NCBI RefSeq assembly: GCF_036634195.1
Contig: NZ_JAZIFY010000001.1
Location: 5,342,501 to 5,406,500, forward strand
Direction of reading: 5' to 3'
Source of the DNA: Streptomyces sp. P9-A4
GTDB lineage: Bacteria; Actinomycetota; Actinomycetes; Streptomycetales; Streptomycetaceae
DNA: 64,000 bases
This document shows positions 1 through 8,068 of the stretch, piece after piece. Below the pieces are notes generated by a model, which made no database searches, was not told the origin of the DNA, and saw only the letters and a list, made by a program, of their open reading frames with translations. Numbering within the stretch: the stretch's first letter is position 1; each line of letters starts with the position of its first letter. The position numbers were made by a program, and so were the translations under genes.

Positions 1-402
1 CTTCGCTACCTCGCCGACCTGGACCGGCTCGCCGAGCGCGGCCACCGCGCGTACCGGGCCGAGGGCTTCTCGCCCCGGCTCGCGACCCGCGTCCTGTGCG
101 AACTCGTGCGCGGCGCCGAGGGGTTCGCGGCGGCCCAGAGCCGTCTGTACGCCTCCCGGCCCGGGTCCGCCGAAGCCGCGGCGGCGCTCGCGGCCGAGGC
201 CGCGACCGCCCATGTCCTCGCCCAGCTCGCCCAGCCCGTCATGCCGCAGTTCGCCGAGCGGCTGTGGCAGGCGCTCGGCTGCGCGGGAGAGCCGGTCCGC
301 ACGGAAGCGGCACTCCTTCCCGCCGGGCAGGCGGTCAAGGGCGGCGGCACCTTCTTCACCCCGCTGGACGCGGACCTCGAGGTCAAGGTGATGGGCGCGT
401 GA
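1..402 (+). CDS. C-terminal fragment of a methionyl-tRNA synthetase-like enzyme, probably a hydrazine synthetase (5' end outside window)
   Basis: The reading frame is open from base 1 to a TGA at 400-402 (133 codons visible). The helical sequence and its end (LAQPVMPQFAERLWQALG, then a short tail ending DLEVKVMGA) resemble the anticodon-binding domain and C-terminus of class I methionyl-tRNA synthetases. A housekeeping metG would not be expected directly ahead of a sarcosine-oxidase-like flavoenzyme. That pairing is known from N-N bond pathways (s56-p1, triacsin, pyrazomycin types), where a cupin/MetRS-like fusion joins N6-hydroxylysine to an amino acid. My inference is therefore a hydrazine synthetase C-terminus. 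The cupin part and the expected lysine N-hydroxylase would lie to the left and cannot be seen. An ordinary or paralogous MetRS remains the alternative. Confidence 0.6.
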   Translation, partial: LRYLADLDRLAERGHRAYRAEGFSPRLATRVLCELVRGAEGFAAAQSRLYASRPGSAEAAAALAAEAATAHVLAQLAQPVMPQFAERLWQALGCAGEPVRTEAALLPAGQAVKGGGTFFTPLDADLEVKVMGA

Positions 403-442
403 CCCGTCGGCACCCGCGGGCCTCGGCACCCGCCGCGCGCGG

Positions 443-1543
443 ATGACCCGTTCACAGAGCGCCCTCGTCGTCGGGGGCGGGGTCTTCGGGCTGTCGATCG
501 CACGGGAACTCGCCCGCCGCGGCCGACGGGTGACCCTCGTCGATCGCCAGTCGCCCGGACACGCCGTCCCCGCCGGCCCGTCGACCGCGGAATCCCGCAT
601 CCTGCGCTGTTCGTACGGAACGCGGCAGTGGTACTCCGCGATGGCCCACGCCTCCGCACAGCAATGGCGTGACCTCGAGAAGGAGGCCGGCCGGGAACTC
701 CTGGTCCCCTGCGGTGTCATCGGCTTCGCGTCCCGCGCGCCCTCGGAACCGGCGGACGCCGACGGGGAGCTGGCCTCGCTCGCCGCCCTGAGCGAACTCG
801 GCATCCCTGTCGAGAAGTTGACGCCGCAGTCCGTGGCGCGCCGCTTTCCGGGCGTGGCGGACGTGGACCTGGACTTCGCGGTGTACGAACCCGAGTCGGG
901 CGTGCTCCGGGCCAGGGAGGCCGTGGGGGCCCTGGCCGAGTCGGCGCAGCGGTACGGGTGCCGGATGCTGCGGGGCGCCGCCCGTCCCGACGGTGCCGGG
1001 GTGCGGATCGACGACGCCGAGACGTACACCGCGGATGTGGTCGTCTGGACGGTCGGGGCCGCGCTGCCCGACCTCTTCCCCGGGCTGACCTCGGCCCGTG
1101 CGGCGCACCAGGTCAGCTACTACCTGGACTCCACGGCGATGCCGTGCGCCCCGGGAGGTCCGGCGTGGATCGATCGCCGCCGCGGCCTCTACGGGGTGGG
1201 GGCGCTGAGTCCCCGGGGGGTCAAGGTCGTCCCGGACGTGGAAACGCCCGTCGGCGCGCCCGCACCGGCCGCCCGCCCCGAACTGCCCGCCACGGCCCGG
1301 TCGTACCTGCGCGGGCGGTTCCCCGCCCTCGCCGCCGCGCCGGTGGCGACGGCCGAGACCTGTGCCTACGCGGCGATGGAGGACGAGGAATTCCTCGTGG
1401 GACGGCATCCGGCCCACGAGCACGTGTGGCTGGTCGGCGGGGACTCGGGCCATGGGTTCAAAAACGCTCCGACGTGGGGGAAGTACGTATGCGACGTGAT
1501 GGACGGGACGACAACGGTGCACTCCAGATGGCGGCTGCGTTAG
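443..1543 (+). CDS. FAD-dependent oxidoreductase, glycine/sarcosine oxidase (DAO) family
   Basis: The 366-residue product has the N-terminal dinucleotide-binding motif VVGGGVFGLSIARELARRG (about residues 9-27) and the C-terminal FAD contact segment VGGDSGHGFKNAPTWGKYV typical of monomeric sarcosine oxidase and N-methyltryptophan oxidase. Such enzymes oxidise C-N bonds of secondary amines with O2. In hydrazine pathways a related flavoenzyme cleaves the lysine-derived hydrazine adduct to release a hydrazino acid, and the location 40 bp after the MetRS-like gene supports the same role here (inference). The start at 443 has only a weak ribosome-binding site. The last 55 bp overlap the next gene's best start. 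A general amine or amino-acid oxidase role cannot be excluded. Confidence 0.8.
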   Translation: MTRSQSALVVGGGVFGLSIARELARRGRRVTLVDRQSPGHAVPAGPSTAESRILRCSYGTRQWYSAMAHASAQQWRDLEKEAGRELLVPCGVIGFASRAPSEPADADGELASLAALSELGIPVEKLTPQSVARRFPGVADVDLDFAVYEPESGVLRAREAVGALAESAQRYGCRMLRGAARPDGAGVRIDDAETYTADVVVWTVGAALPDLFPGLTSARAAHQVSYYLDSTAMPCAPGGPAWIDRRRGLYGVGALSPRGVKVVPDVETPVGAPAPAARPELPATARSYLRGRFPALAAAPVATAETCAYAAMEDEEFLVGRHPAHEHVWLVGGDSGHGFKNAPTWGKYVCDVMDGTTTVHSRWRLR

Positions 1544-2631
1544 GCGCGGCCCCGCCCGGCGGCGACGACCCGCTGCAGGCCGCGCTGGGGCGGCTCGTGC
1601 CCGGCGACCGGCGCCGGAGCTTCGGCGCGGACATCGACGCGGCGCACGAGGTGCTCCTGTCCACGGCCTCGCGGGAGCGGAAGGAAGCGGAGCTGCTGCG
1701 CTGGTTCGGGCGCTCGCAGCCCTGTGTCTTCGCCAAGGTCACGGCACGCGCGGCGGCGCATCCGGCACTCGACGTGTGCTGGATCGACGAAGCCGACCTG
1801 GAGCGCGGTGCCCACCACGTCCGGGAGCGGCTCCAGCGGGCCAGGACCGCATGGAAGCGGCGGGCGGCCGCCGGTCTCACCAGCAGTCTGCAGGTCATGT
1901 TCAACAGCGAGGTCCTCGCGTACGCCGAGCCGGGACCCGAACTGGTCGAGGTCCTCCTGATGCTGACCGGTCTCTACCTGCCGGAGTGGGCGCCCGTGGA
2001 AGCCGACACGATATGCCTCGACGGCATCCCCCTGCGGCGGCCCGGCGGCCGACTCGAGCTCTACGCCGCCAGCATGACCACGTTCTTCACCGGAGCCCAT
2101 CTGACTCGGGCGCACGACCACCGGGTCCCGGGAGGCGTGCTCCTGAACGTCAACGCGGTGGGCCACCACACCCAAGCGGCGTACGACGCGGGGCAGTTCG
2201 ACTGCCCGGCCGCGGCCGTCGAGCGTTCACACCAGACGGCACTCCGTTCCGTCGGCAACGGCGGCATCGGCCATCCGGACGGCCGCAGCAGCACCTGGCA
2301 CCTCAGGAAGGGGCAGCCCGGCGGCCAGGGGCAGAGCGGTCCGCGGCGGCCCGGCTACGTACCGCCCGACGCGGACCCCGAACGCTACGGGTCGCAGTAC
2401 CACATCGACGTGACCGTCAGCTCCCAGTACGCCGACCCCGGCCCCTGCCCCCCACCCGTACCGCCCGCCGAACCCGAGGAATGGACGATGATGCTCGACT
2501 ACTTCACGGCCGAAGAGACGCCCGGGTATCACAACCCCGCACTGATGAGGGGGCTGCCGATAACGCCCGGACAGGCCGGCGACGCGCCGTGGAAGCCGGA
2601 TTCCCGGCCCGGCGACCGCCGCGAGTTCTGA
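1489..2631 (+). CDS. Unrecognised protein of an accessory biosynthetic operon
   Basis: The product is about 380 residues and I do not recognise its family. It has an Arg-rich helical N-terminal third, a central segment reading YLPEWAPVEADTICLDGIPL, a motif LNVNAVGHHTQAAYDAG, and a Pro-rich C-terminal third. No signal peptide or membrane segment is evident, so it is probably cytoplasmic. The ATG at 1489 follows GGGGGAAG with 5-nt spacing and is chosen although it overlaps the flavoenzyme gene; ATG 1528 is the alternative with little overlap but a poor ribosome-binding site. Its stop codon shares one base with the next start (TGATG), which indicates translational coupling. Context suggests a tailoring step in the same pathway, but no reaction can be assigned. 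Confidence 0.7.
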   Translation: MRRDGRDDNGALQMAAALGAAPPGGDDPLQAALGRLVPGDRRRSFGADIDAAHEVLLSTASRERKEAELLRWFGRSQPCVFAKVTARAAAHPALDVCWIDEADLERGAHHVRERLQRARTAWKRRAAAGLTSSLQVMFNSEVLAYAEPGPELVEVLLMLTGLYLPEWAPVEADTICLDGIPLRRPGGRLELYAASMTTFFTGAHLTRAHDHRVPGGVLLNVNAVGHHTQAAYDAGQFDCPAAAVERSHQTALRSVGNGGIGHPDGRSSTWHLRKGQPGGQGQSGPRRPGYVPPDADPERYGSQYHIDVTVSSQYADPGPCPPPVPPAEPEEWTMMLDYFTAEETPGYHNPALMRGLPITPGQAGDAPWKPDSRPGDRREF

Positions 2632-3188
2632 TGTCCGGCGCGCCACGGTCCGCGAAGGCGACCGCGACCGCGAACACGACCGGTCGGGAGCACGAACTGC
2701 TGCGCCTGGTACCGGGATCCACCGTGTCCGTCGACGGAGCACCCCGCACTGTGAGGGGCGCGATCCAGATCCGCGGCGCCACCCAGCGCTGGGCCGAGTA
2801 CCTGCTCGAAGCAGGCACCCCGTCGTTGTGGCTGGCGGTCGAGGAGCTGGCCGACGGCGGCGTACGGCTCTCCCGATGGACGCGCACCACGGCGGACGCG
2901 GCGGGATTCGATCCTCTCCGGCCCGTGCTGCACGGCGTTCCCCTCGTCGAGACGGAGCGTGGCGAGGGCGACTTCGAAGCCGCAGGGGAATTCGGGGCGG
3001 ACGGAGAGGGCCGAGGCGACGGTCTCGGCGGCCTCACCCCCGGCCGCGGACGGCTCGACTACATCGACTTCGCCGGCCCCGGCGTACGCGCCTCCCTGGA
3101 GCGGTTCGTCCCCGGCGCCCCCGGACTGCTCGGCATCGGAACGGATCTGCCCGCACCGGGCGACAGAACGGACGAGCACCATGCCTGA
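2631..3188 (+). CDS. DUF4178-like protein
   Basis: The product is 185 residues. It carries the pattern VRGAIQIRGATQRWAEYLLE followed by WLAVEE (about residues 40-70), which resembles DUF4178 domains: a short beta-rich module with conserved RW-EYLL and W-VE positions and no firmly known biochemical role. The C-terminal half is Gly/Asp-rich and ends in a short LDYIDFAGPGVRASLERF segment. It starts on the last base of the previous stop and ends 8 bp inside the next gene, so three genes are coupled here. DUF4178 proteins I know in Streptomyces sit beside polyamine-synthase-like genes; the present setting is different. The family call is from pattern memory only. Confidence 0.6.
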   Translation: MSGAPRSAKATATANTTGREHELLRLVPGSTVSVDGAPRTVRGAIQIRGATQRWAEYLLEAGTPSLWLAVEELADGGVRLSRWTRTTADAAGFDPLRPVLHGVPLVETERGEGDFEAAGEFGADGEGRGDGLGGLTPGRGRLDYIDFAGPGVRASLERFVPGAPGLLGIGTDLPAPGDRTDEHHA

Positions 3189-4002
3189 TGACAGCCCGGC
3201 CAGTTGGCTGGACACCTTCTTCACCAGCGTCTACACGGACTCCGACCTCGAACTGCGCGACGCCGCGACCACTGAGGCCATGGTCCGCTGTGTCTCAGCC
3301 GCGCTCGGCCCGGCTCCCGGCGCGGCCCTCATGGATCTGGCCTGCGGCACCGGGCGGCACAGCGTCCCGCTCGCCGCGGCGGGGTACCGCGTCACCGGCG
3401 TCGACCTGATGCCGGACTACCTCGACGAGGCCCGCGCCCGCGCCCGCCGCGCGGGGCAGCAGGTCGACTTCGTACAGGCCGACATGAGGAACCTCGAAGC
3501 CCTCCCGTCGGGCTCCTTCGACGCGGTCGTCAGCCTGCACACCAGTTTCGGCTTCTTCGACACCGACGAGGAGAACCTCGCCGTCCTCGCCCAGATCCGC
3601 CAGGTCCTCGCCCCGGGCGGAAAGCTGCTCATCGACGTGATGAACCGTGACTGGTTCCTGAGCCAGAGCGGGGAGTCGTTCGGAGTGGAGCCGCACGATT
3701 TCGTCGTCCGCAACTTCGACTCCAGCTCCGGTACCACCTACCTCTACGAGGAGCGGTTCGCCCCGCTGACCAGCAGAGTCCGGTGGCACATCCGCTCCGT
3801 CGAGAACGCCCCGGCGAACAACGGCCGGGAACGGACCGTGACCGCCGACTACCGCGTCTACAGCGCGCATGAGCTCGCCGCCCTGCTGACCCGCGCGGGC
3901 TTCGAGATCCTCGGTCTCCACGGCGACTACGACCTCGCCCCGTTCCATGTGCACTCACCGCACCTCATCCTCACCGCCACCACCACTCCTCGGGAGAACT
4001 GA
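3181..4002 (+). CDS. Class I SAM-dependent methyltransferase
   Basis: The 273-residue product has the Rossmann-type methyltransferase motifs in order: motif I MDLACGTGRHS (about residues 50-60), an acidic ribose-binding residue in GVDLMPDYLDEA, VQADMRNL, and a motif IV-V region with SFDAVVSLHTSFGFF. The C-terminal half (YRVYSAHELAALLTRAGFE) is usual for small-molecule methyltransferases. Substrate unknown; in this operon it probably methylates a pathway intermediate at N or O. The ATG at 3181 overlaps the preceding gene by 8 bp, and the next gene starts 6 bp after the stop, so the gene belongs to the same transcription unit. Confidence 0.85.
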   Translation: MPDDSPASWLDTFFTSVYTDSDLELRDAATTEAMVRCVSAALGPAPGAALMDLACGTGRHSVPLAAAGYRVTGVDLMPDYLDEARARARRAGQQVDFVQADMRNLEALPSGSFDAVVSLHTSFGFFDTDEENLAVLAQIRQVLAPGGKLLIDVMNRDWFLSQSGESFGVEPHDFVVRNFDSSSGTTYLYEERFAPLTSRVRWHIRSVENAPANNGRERTVTADYRVYSAHELAALLTRAGFEILGLHGDYDLAPFHVHSPHLILTATTTPREN

Positions 4003-4008
4003 CCGCAC

Positions 4009-4998
4009 ATGTCCGACATCGCAGCACAGCCCGCACTGCACCGCATGATCCACGCCCAGGCCGACGCGGTGGAGCGGATGGCCGAGATCGACCTGACCGC
4101 CCCCGCCGAGAAGCTGGCGGGAGCCCGCCGCGTCTTTCTCGTCGGTACCGGCACCAGCCGGCACGCGGCCGAGCTGGGCGTGATGATGCTGGCCGACGCG
4201 GGCGTGGACGCTCGCTGGGCCTCCGCGGCCCAGTTCGCCCGCTGGGGCACGCGGCTGAGCCCGGATGACGCCGTGGTCGTCATCACCCACACCGCCGAGA
4301 CGGCGTTCGCGCTGCGCTGCCGCGAGCAGGTGCTGGCCGCCGGAGCGCGCCTGGTCTCCCTGACCGGCATCGGCAGCGGCTGGCCCGACGCGATCGAGAC
4401 CGTGGAACGTGAGCAGTCCGAGACGTACACCGTCAGCTACACGGCCGCCCTCGCGGTCCTCGCCGGCCTTGCCCACCGGCTGGGCGCCGCGCAGTACGGA
4501 CCCCAGGAGCTCCGGCGCACCGCGGCGGCCGTCCGCGCGGCGTACGAGGAGACGGCCGTCCACCGGATCGCGCTGCCCGCCCGTGTGCTGGCCGTCATCG
4601 GCGCCGGTCCCTGGGCCGTCACCGCTCGCGAGGGCGCGTTGAAGATCCGGGAGGCGTCCCGCACCCTCGCCGAGGGCTTCGAGGCGGAGCACTACCTCCA
4701 CGGCTCGGCCGTCCCCTTCGGCACGGCGGACGGGCTCCTGCTGCTGGAACCCGCCGCGGACCCCGACGGACTGGTCGCCGCGCTCGGTGCGGCCGCCGAG
4801 CAGGAGGGCATCGCCGTGAGCACACTGCGGGCCCCCGAGGGCGGTCTCCCGCCCGTCCTGGCCCAGCTGCCCATGACCGTACGCCTGCAACTGCTGGCCG
4901 CCCGCTTCGCCGACGTACGGCAGCAGAACCCCGACGTGGCCATCGTCGGGGCCTGGGCCGAGCAGGAGCTGTGGACGCTGGGCGCACCCACCGGCTGA
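4009..4998 (+). CDS. Double-SIS-domain sugar-phosphate isomerase-like protein (GlmS isomerase type)
   Basis: The 329-residue product contains two SIS domains: the first around FLVGTGTSRHAAELG (residues 43-57), the second with GAGPWAVTAREGALKIREAS (about 193-212) followed by EGFEAEHYLHG. The latter pattern is that of the isomerase half of glucosamine-6-phosphate synthase, and the N-terminal glutaminase domain is missing. Relatives act as aldose/ketose aminoisomerases, deaminases or sugar-phosphate sensors. It is the last gene of the operon and is followed by a strong hairpin. A role on an amino-sugar or on a non-sugar substrate in a hydrazine-type pathway is open. Confidence 0.75.
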   Translation: MSDIAAQPALHRMIHAQADAVERMAEIDLTAPAEKLAGARRVFLVGTGTSRHAAELGVMMLADAGVDARWASAAQFARWGTRLSPDDAVVVITHTAETAFALRCREQVLAAGARLVSLTGIGSGWPDAIETVEREQSETYTVSYTAALAVLAGLAHRLGAAQYGPQELRRTAAAVRAAYEETAVHRIALPARVLAVIGAGPWAVTAREGALKIREASRTLAEGFEAEHYLHGSAVPFGTADGLLLLEPAADPDGLVAALGAAAEQEGIAVSTLRAPEGGLPPVLAQLPMTVRLQLLAARFADVRQQNPDVAIVGAWAEQELWTLGAPTG

Positions 4999-5025
4999 GC
5001 ACGGCGGAGCCGGACACCGCAACGG

Positions 5026-5067
5026 GCCCCGACCAGCGCCGAAAGGCACATACGCGCTGGTCAGGGC
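5026..5067. terminator. Stem-loop terminator between the accessory operon and the old sdaA 3' end
   Basis: GACCAGCGC (5031-5039) pairs perfectly with GCGCTGGTC (5054-5062), and the flanking GGGCCC/GGGCC extends the stem. There is no T-run, as is usual in Streptomyces. It would serve the plus-strand operon and, before the insertion, the convergent sdaA transcript. Confidence 0.6.
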
Positions 5068-5077
5068 CTAGAACCTC

Positions 5078-5125
5078 AGCACTCGATGATGTTCACCGCG
5101 AGCCCGCCGCGCGCGGTCTCCTTGT
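5078..5125. repeat. Direct repeat, distal attachment-site copy (sdaA 3' fragment)
   Basis: These 48 bases are identical to 9880-9927. On the minus strand they encode the C-terminal [13 protein letters not shown] of L-serine dehydratase followed by a TGA stop (5076-5078). Beyond 5125 similarity to sdaA continues weakly for about 20 bases and then ends. Chromosomal sequence resumes on the left. Confidence 0.85.
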
Positions 5126-5237
5126 GCGTGACATGCAGGTCGGCACCATTTGATCATGGCGCTGACATGCAGCTGAGCGCCGGTGCCCTGTTCTGTGATG
5201 ATGTCAGGGGGCCTTGCGCATCAATGAGTCTGCGCGG

Positions 5238-6707
5238 CTACGACTGGATCATAGGCACGCCGCCCTTACGTCCGATAGAGAACGCGATGCGGTAGACGTC
5301 GGGCAAATCGATCCTGCCATCCTTGCGGCGGCGCATAACGCCGAGTGCCATGAGCTCCTCGATCAGCTGTCGATAGTCGTCCGCGTAGCGTGGCCCGGTG
5401 CGGACCTCGTCGCTACTCCTCGTCGATGTGGCCACGCGCTCGGCCTCGCGTTGCAGCCGCTCGGTAAGGCCGGCCTGCGTCCACAGGCTGATCACAAGCT
5501 CCGGATCGATGGGCACCTGCTGACCCACGAGTGGCGTGATGGCGGTGTGCACCCAAGGCATGTCCTCCTGCACCTCGGTGACCCTGGTCTGCGAGGCAGA
5601 CTGGACGCCGCGCCGGATGCCCTCGTGGTGCAACGGAAACTCGTGACCGGCGTAGCTGTCCCGCGTTTCTTCGACGGCCTTGACTAGTGCGTTCAGAAAG
5701 CTGCGTGGGCTGACCTGCTCAACTCCGTCCATCAGGTGATTGGGCAGCCAGGTATATGTGATGCCCTTGCGGAAGTTCGCTCCCATGTAGGGTCCCGCGA
5801 TCACACTGAACGCATCCGCCTGGACCTTCTCGTCGCCACGGAGGGCCGAGGGCAGCTGGTGCCGACCCGCTGTGTGCTCAGTCCAGCCACCGGTAATGGC
5901 GCGAAAGCGGATGGACTCCTCGCCGTCGTGGTTGCCGAGGTAGTGGAAGAAGAGGCCGTAGAGATTGGCTCGGGACCATTGGAGGCTGGCGGCGTTTGAG
6001 GTCAACTTGGATGCATCGGGGAAGTTGAGTAGCGCCCCGTCGAACATGTCCGGACGGATGAAAACCTTGAACCGGATATTCCTTGTGCCAAGCCTCATCT
6101 CCAAGGCCAGTTGGAGGATGCCGGCAACCAAGCGGTCCGCCTGTGCACGATCCCAGTGCAGGTGCTCCAGGGCATCGAAGAGAATCAGCTGCGTGGTTCC
6201 CTCGGCATGGGCTAGCTGGTCAGCCTGTGCGATGGTCTGGTCCCGCTCGCTGGGGTGGGCGCGCACCCACTCGACCCGTTCGCGCCAACCTTGCAGCCCC
6301 AAGAGCGTCGGGTGGCGAAGGGCCACAAGGAGCACAGTGTTCCAGAGGTCATACGGGCGTACGGCCTCCTCCACGAGGCTGCGTAGCTCTCCGGGGCCTG
6401 GGTACAGCTCGGGCTGGATCTGGGCGCCATAGCCTGTCGCCACTGTTAGGTGGCGCAGCCTGTCATTGCGGTACTCCTCAGCGGCGACGGCGCGCAGCTT
6501 CTCGTCGAGCAGCGAGCGGTACCAGAATGTCTTTCCCACGCCACGACCGCCACGTACCACCGTGGTGTCTACATGCAGCGCTGCTCGGTGGCCGTCGGGT
6601 GTGAACAAGGTCGAGAGAGAGGGCGTAACCGTGTCCGCGTCCTGTGCAGGCGGCAGCGCCGAACTCAGCAGGTCGCGGTACTCGTCGACTCCGAGCGCGG
6701 TCGTCAT
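5238..6707 (-). CDS. P-loop ATPase, third gene of a putative defence operon
   Basis: The 489-residue product has a Walker A motif GGRGVGKT (residues 53-60) and a Walker B-like strand LILFDALEHL (about 174-183), with helical C-terminal regions and no membrane segment. The all-helical tail (DDYRQLIEELMALGVMRRR... then DVYRIAFSIGRKGG) looks like a winged-helix or scaffold module. Its ATG shares one base with the stop of the upstream ATPase gene (TGATG on the minus strand), so the two are translated together. The general plan resembles KAP/STAND-like NTPases, but I cannot place it in a named family. In context it is likely a signalling or assembly ATPase of a conflict system. Confidence 0.75.
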   Translation of the reverse strand: MTTALGVDEYRDLLSSALPPAQDADTVTPSLSTLFTPDGHRAALHVDTTVVRGGRGVGKTFWYRSLLDEKLRAVAAEEYRNDRLRHLTVATGYGAQIQPELYPGPGELRSLVEEAVRPYDLWNTVLLVALRHPTLLGLQGWRERVEWVRAHPSERDQTIAQADQLAHAEGTTQLILFDALEHLHWDRAQADRLVAGILQLALEMRLGTRNIRFKVFIRPDMFDGALLNFPDASKLTSNAASLQWSRANLYGLFFHYLGNHDGEESIRFRAITGGWTEHTAGRHQLPSALRGDEKVQADAFSVIAGPYMGANFRKGITYTWLPNHLMDGVEQVSPRSFLNALVKAVEETRDSYAGHEFPLHHEGIRRGVQSASQTRVTEVQEDMPWVHTAITPLVGQQVPIDPELVISLWTQAGLTERLQREAERVATSTRSSDEVRTGPRYADDYRQLIEELMALGVMRRRKDGRIDLPDVYRIAFSIGRKGGVPMIQS

Positions 6708-8068
6708 CAGGGCCTTTCGGGAAAGATCAGGTGAGTGGCAGTGTCCAGGAAGGAATCGTACGCGGCTCTCACAAAGGAACGATCGGACCAGCCGGGGGTG
6801 CTGATCGCATCAAGTCCGACGAGTTCTAGGGTGAAGAGGATTGGGAGGGGCGAGTGCGGAGCTGAATCGTCCTCGGGGCTTGGGTTGTAGGCCGAAGGGT
6901 AGTCGTCAAGGTTCTCCCCGGACGGGACATCGTCGTAGAGAACGGAGAAGCAGGACCATGCGTGTTCCCGAAACGAATCCAGGTAAGCGTCCATCGGTCG
7001 TTCGGCGGAGTCTGGCACCATGGATGCGACCATGCGTAGCCTGTCCCTCACGGCTCGCGCCTGCCCGGCGTCGCGCCAGGCTGTGAAAAGATCGCGATAT
7101 CCGTTCCAGGTGTGAGTATTGTCCGTTCCGAAGAGCAGGGCGATGTCACAGAGTCGAGAGATCGCGACTGCGGCGATGTCATGGATGCCTGCTCGACTGT
7201 CGAGCAAGATGACGTCAGGCGGACCGCTCATACGTGTAACCTCCTCCTCGCACGCCGCAATGGCCTCTTCCAAACGATCTGCGAATCCAGCTCCGTTTTT
7301 GGTGGGAACGTCGGCGTAGATCCTGTTCAGCTTCTCGACGTATGAGTAGGAAACTCCTGGCGCTCCTTTTCCCCGAGCTGGGGAAACCCAGATCTCGCCG
7401 ACCTTGGCGTCGTAGCTGGATGCTTGGGCAACAAGATCCAGATCTGCCGTGTTGCTGACCGCTGACTCCACGAGCTGGTCGATAAGGCCGAACCGGGGAG
7501 TTGCCTCCTCAGAGAGAAGTAGCGGGCCGGAGCCAGGCGACTCCAGGTCGAGATCGACTACGAGGACACGATTGCCGCGGTCGGCTAGGTGCTTCGCGAG
7601 CATGGCGGTCGCAGTGGAGCGGCCGACACCCCCCTTGAATCCGTAGAGCGTGACTCGCGGAGTACGTGCCCCAGTTGCCTCGGGAGTCTGGCGTACCCGG
7701 GACCAGTCCTCACCGACGACTGTGCTCTCGAGCCACCTGATGCACCCTTGCCCAGGAGCGGCAAGGTAGCTGGACTCATCTACGACGCGGGGAGAGTCGA
7801 AGAGAGCGGCCGGCTGGAAGAGCGCGGAGCCGAGCACCACTGGCCGATTTGAGGCGTACCGCTCGAGGGAGGTGGTAAGGCGACTCCGCCACTCACTGAG
7901 CTTCGCTTCGTCGGGCCGCTGGTCCCTATCATCTAGAAGCAGGGAGACTTGGCCGAGGAGATCCCGCACTACCAGGACATCTACGCCGGTCGCGGCGACG
8001 TCACGGGCGACCTCCAGGGCGAGCGGTCGGGCTGTGTCAAAGCGGACCGGGTCCGGAAAGAGGCTCAC
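6707..8068 (-). CDS. KGGVGR-motif variant ParA/MinD-type ATPase
   Basis: The product is 453 residues from a GTG start at 8068. A roughly 135-residue N-terminal domain precedes a SIMIBI ATPase core: deviant Walker A YGFKGGVGRSTATAM (about 142-156), Walker A' VLVVDLDLESPGSGPLL and Walker B VILLDSRAGIHD. ParA/MinD proteins carry KGGVGKT/S at this place; here the second lysine is Arg, a variant I recall being named for this motif in Streptomyces annotation. The GTG overlaps the HEPN gene stop (GTGA), and the stop overlaps the next ATG, so all three genes form one coupled unit. Likely a nucleotide-dependent switch working with the HEPN-like and P-loop partners; the N-terminal domain is unidentified. 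Confidence 0.8.
   Translation of the reverse strand: MSLFPDPVRFDTARPLALEVARDVAATGVDVLVVRDLLGQVSLLLDDRDQRPDEAKLSEWRSRLTTSLERYASNRPVVLGSALFQPAALFDSPRVVDESSYLAAPGQGCIRWLESTVVGEDWSRVRQTPEATGARTPRVTLYGFKGGVGRSTATAMLAKHLADRGNRVLVVDLDLESPGSGPLLLSEEATPRFGLIDQLVESAVSNTADLDLVAQASSYDAKVGEIWVSPARGKGAPGVSYSYVEKLNRIYADVPTKNGAGFADRLEEAIAACEEEVTRMSGPPDVILLDSRAGIHDIAAVAISRLCDIALLFGTDNTHTWNGYRDLFTAWRDAGQARAVRDRLRMVASMVPDSAERPMDAYLDSFREHAWSCFSVLYDDVPSGENLDDYPSAYNPSPEDDSAPHSPLPILFTLELVGLDAISTPGWSDRSFVRAAYDSFLDTATHLIFPERP

Noticed and set aside
5126..5237. An integrase or further gene at the left edge of the element.
   Set aside because: The stretch is too short and contains no protein-like frame; only weak similarity to sdaA for about 20 bases was seen.
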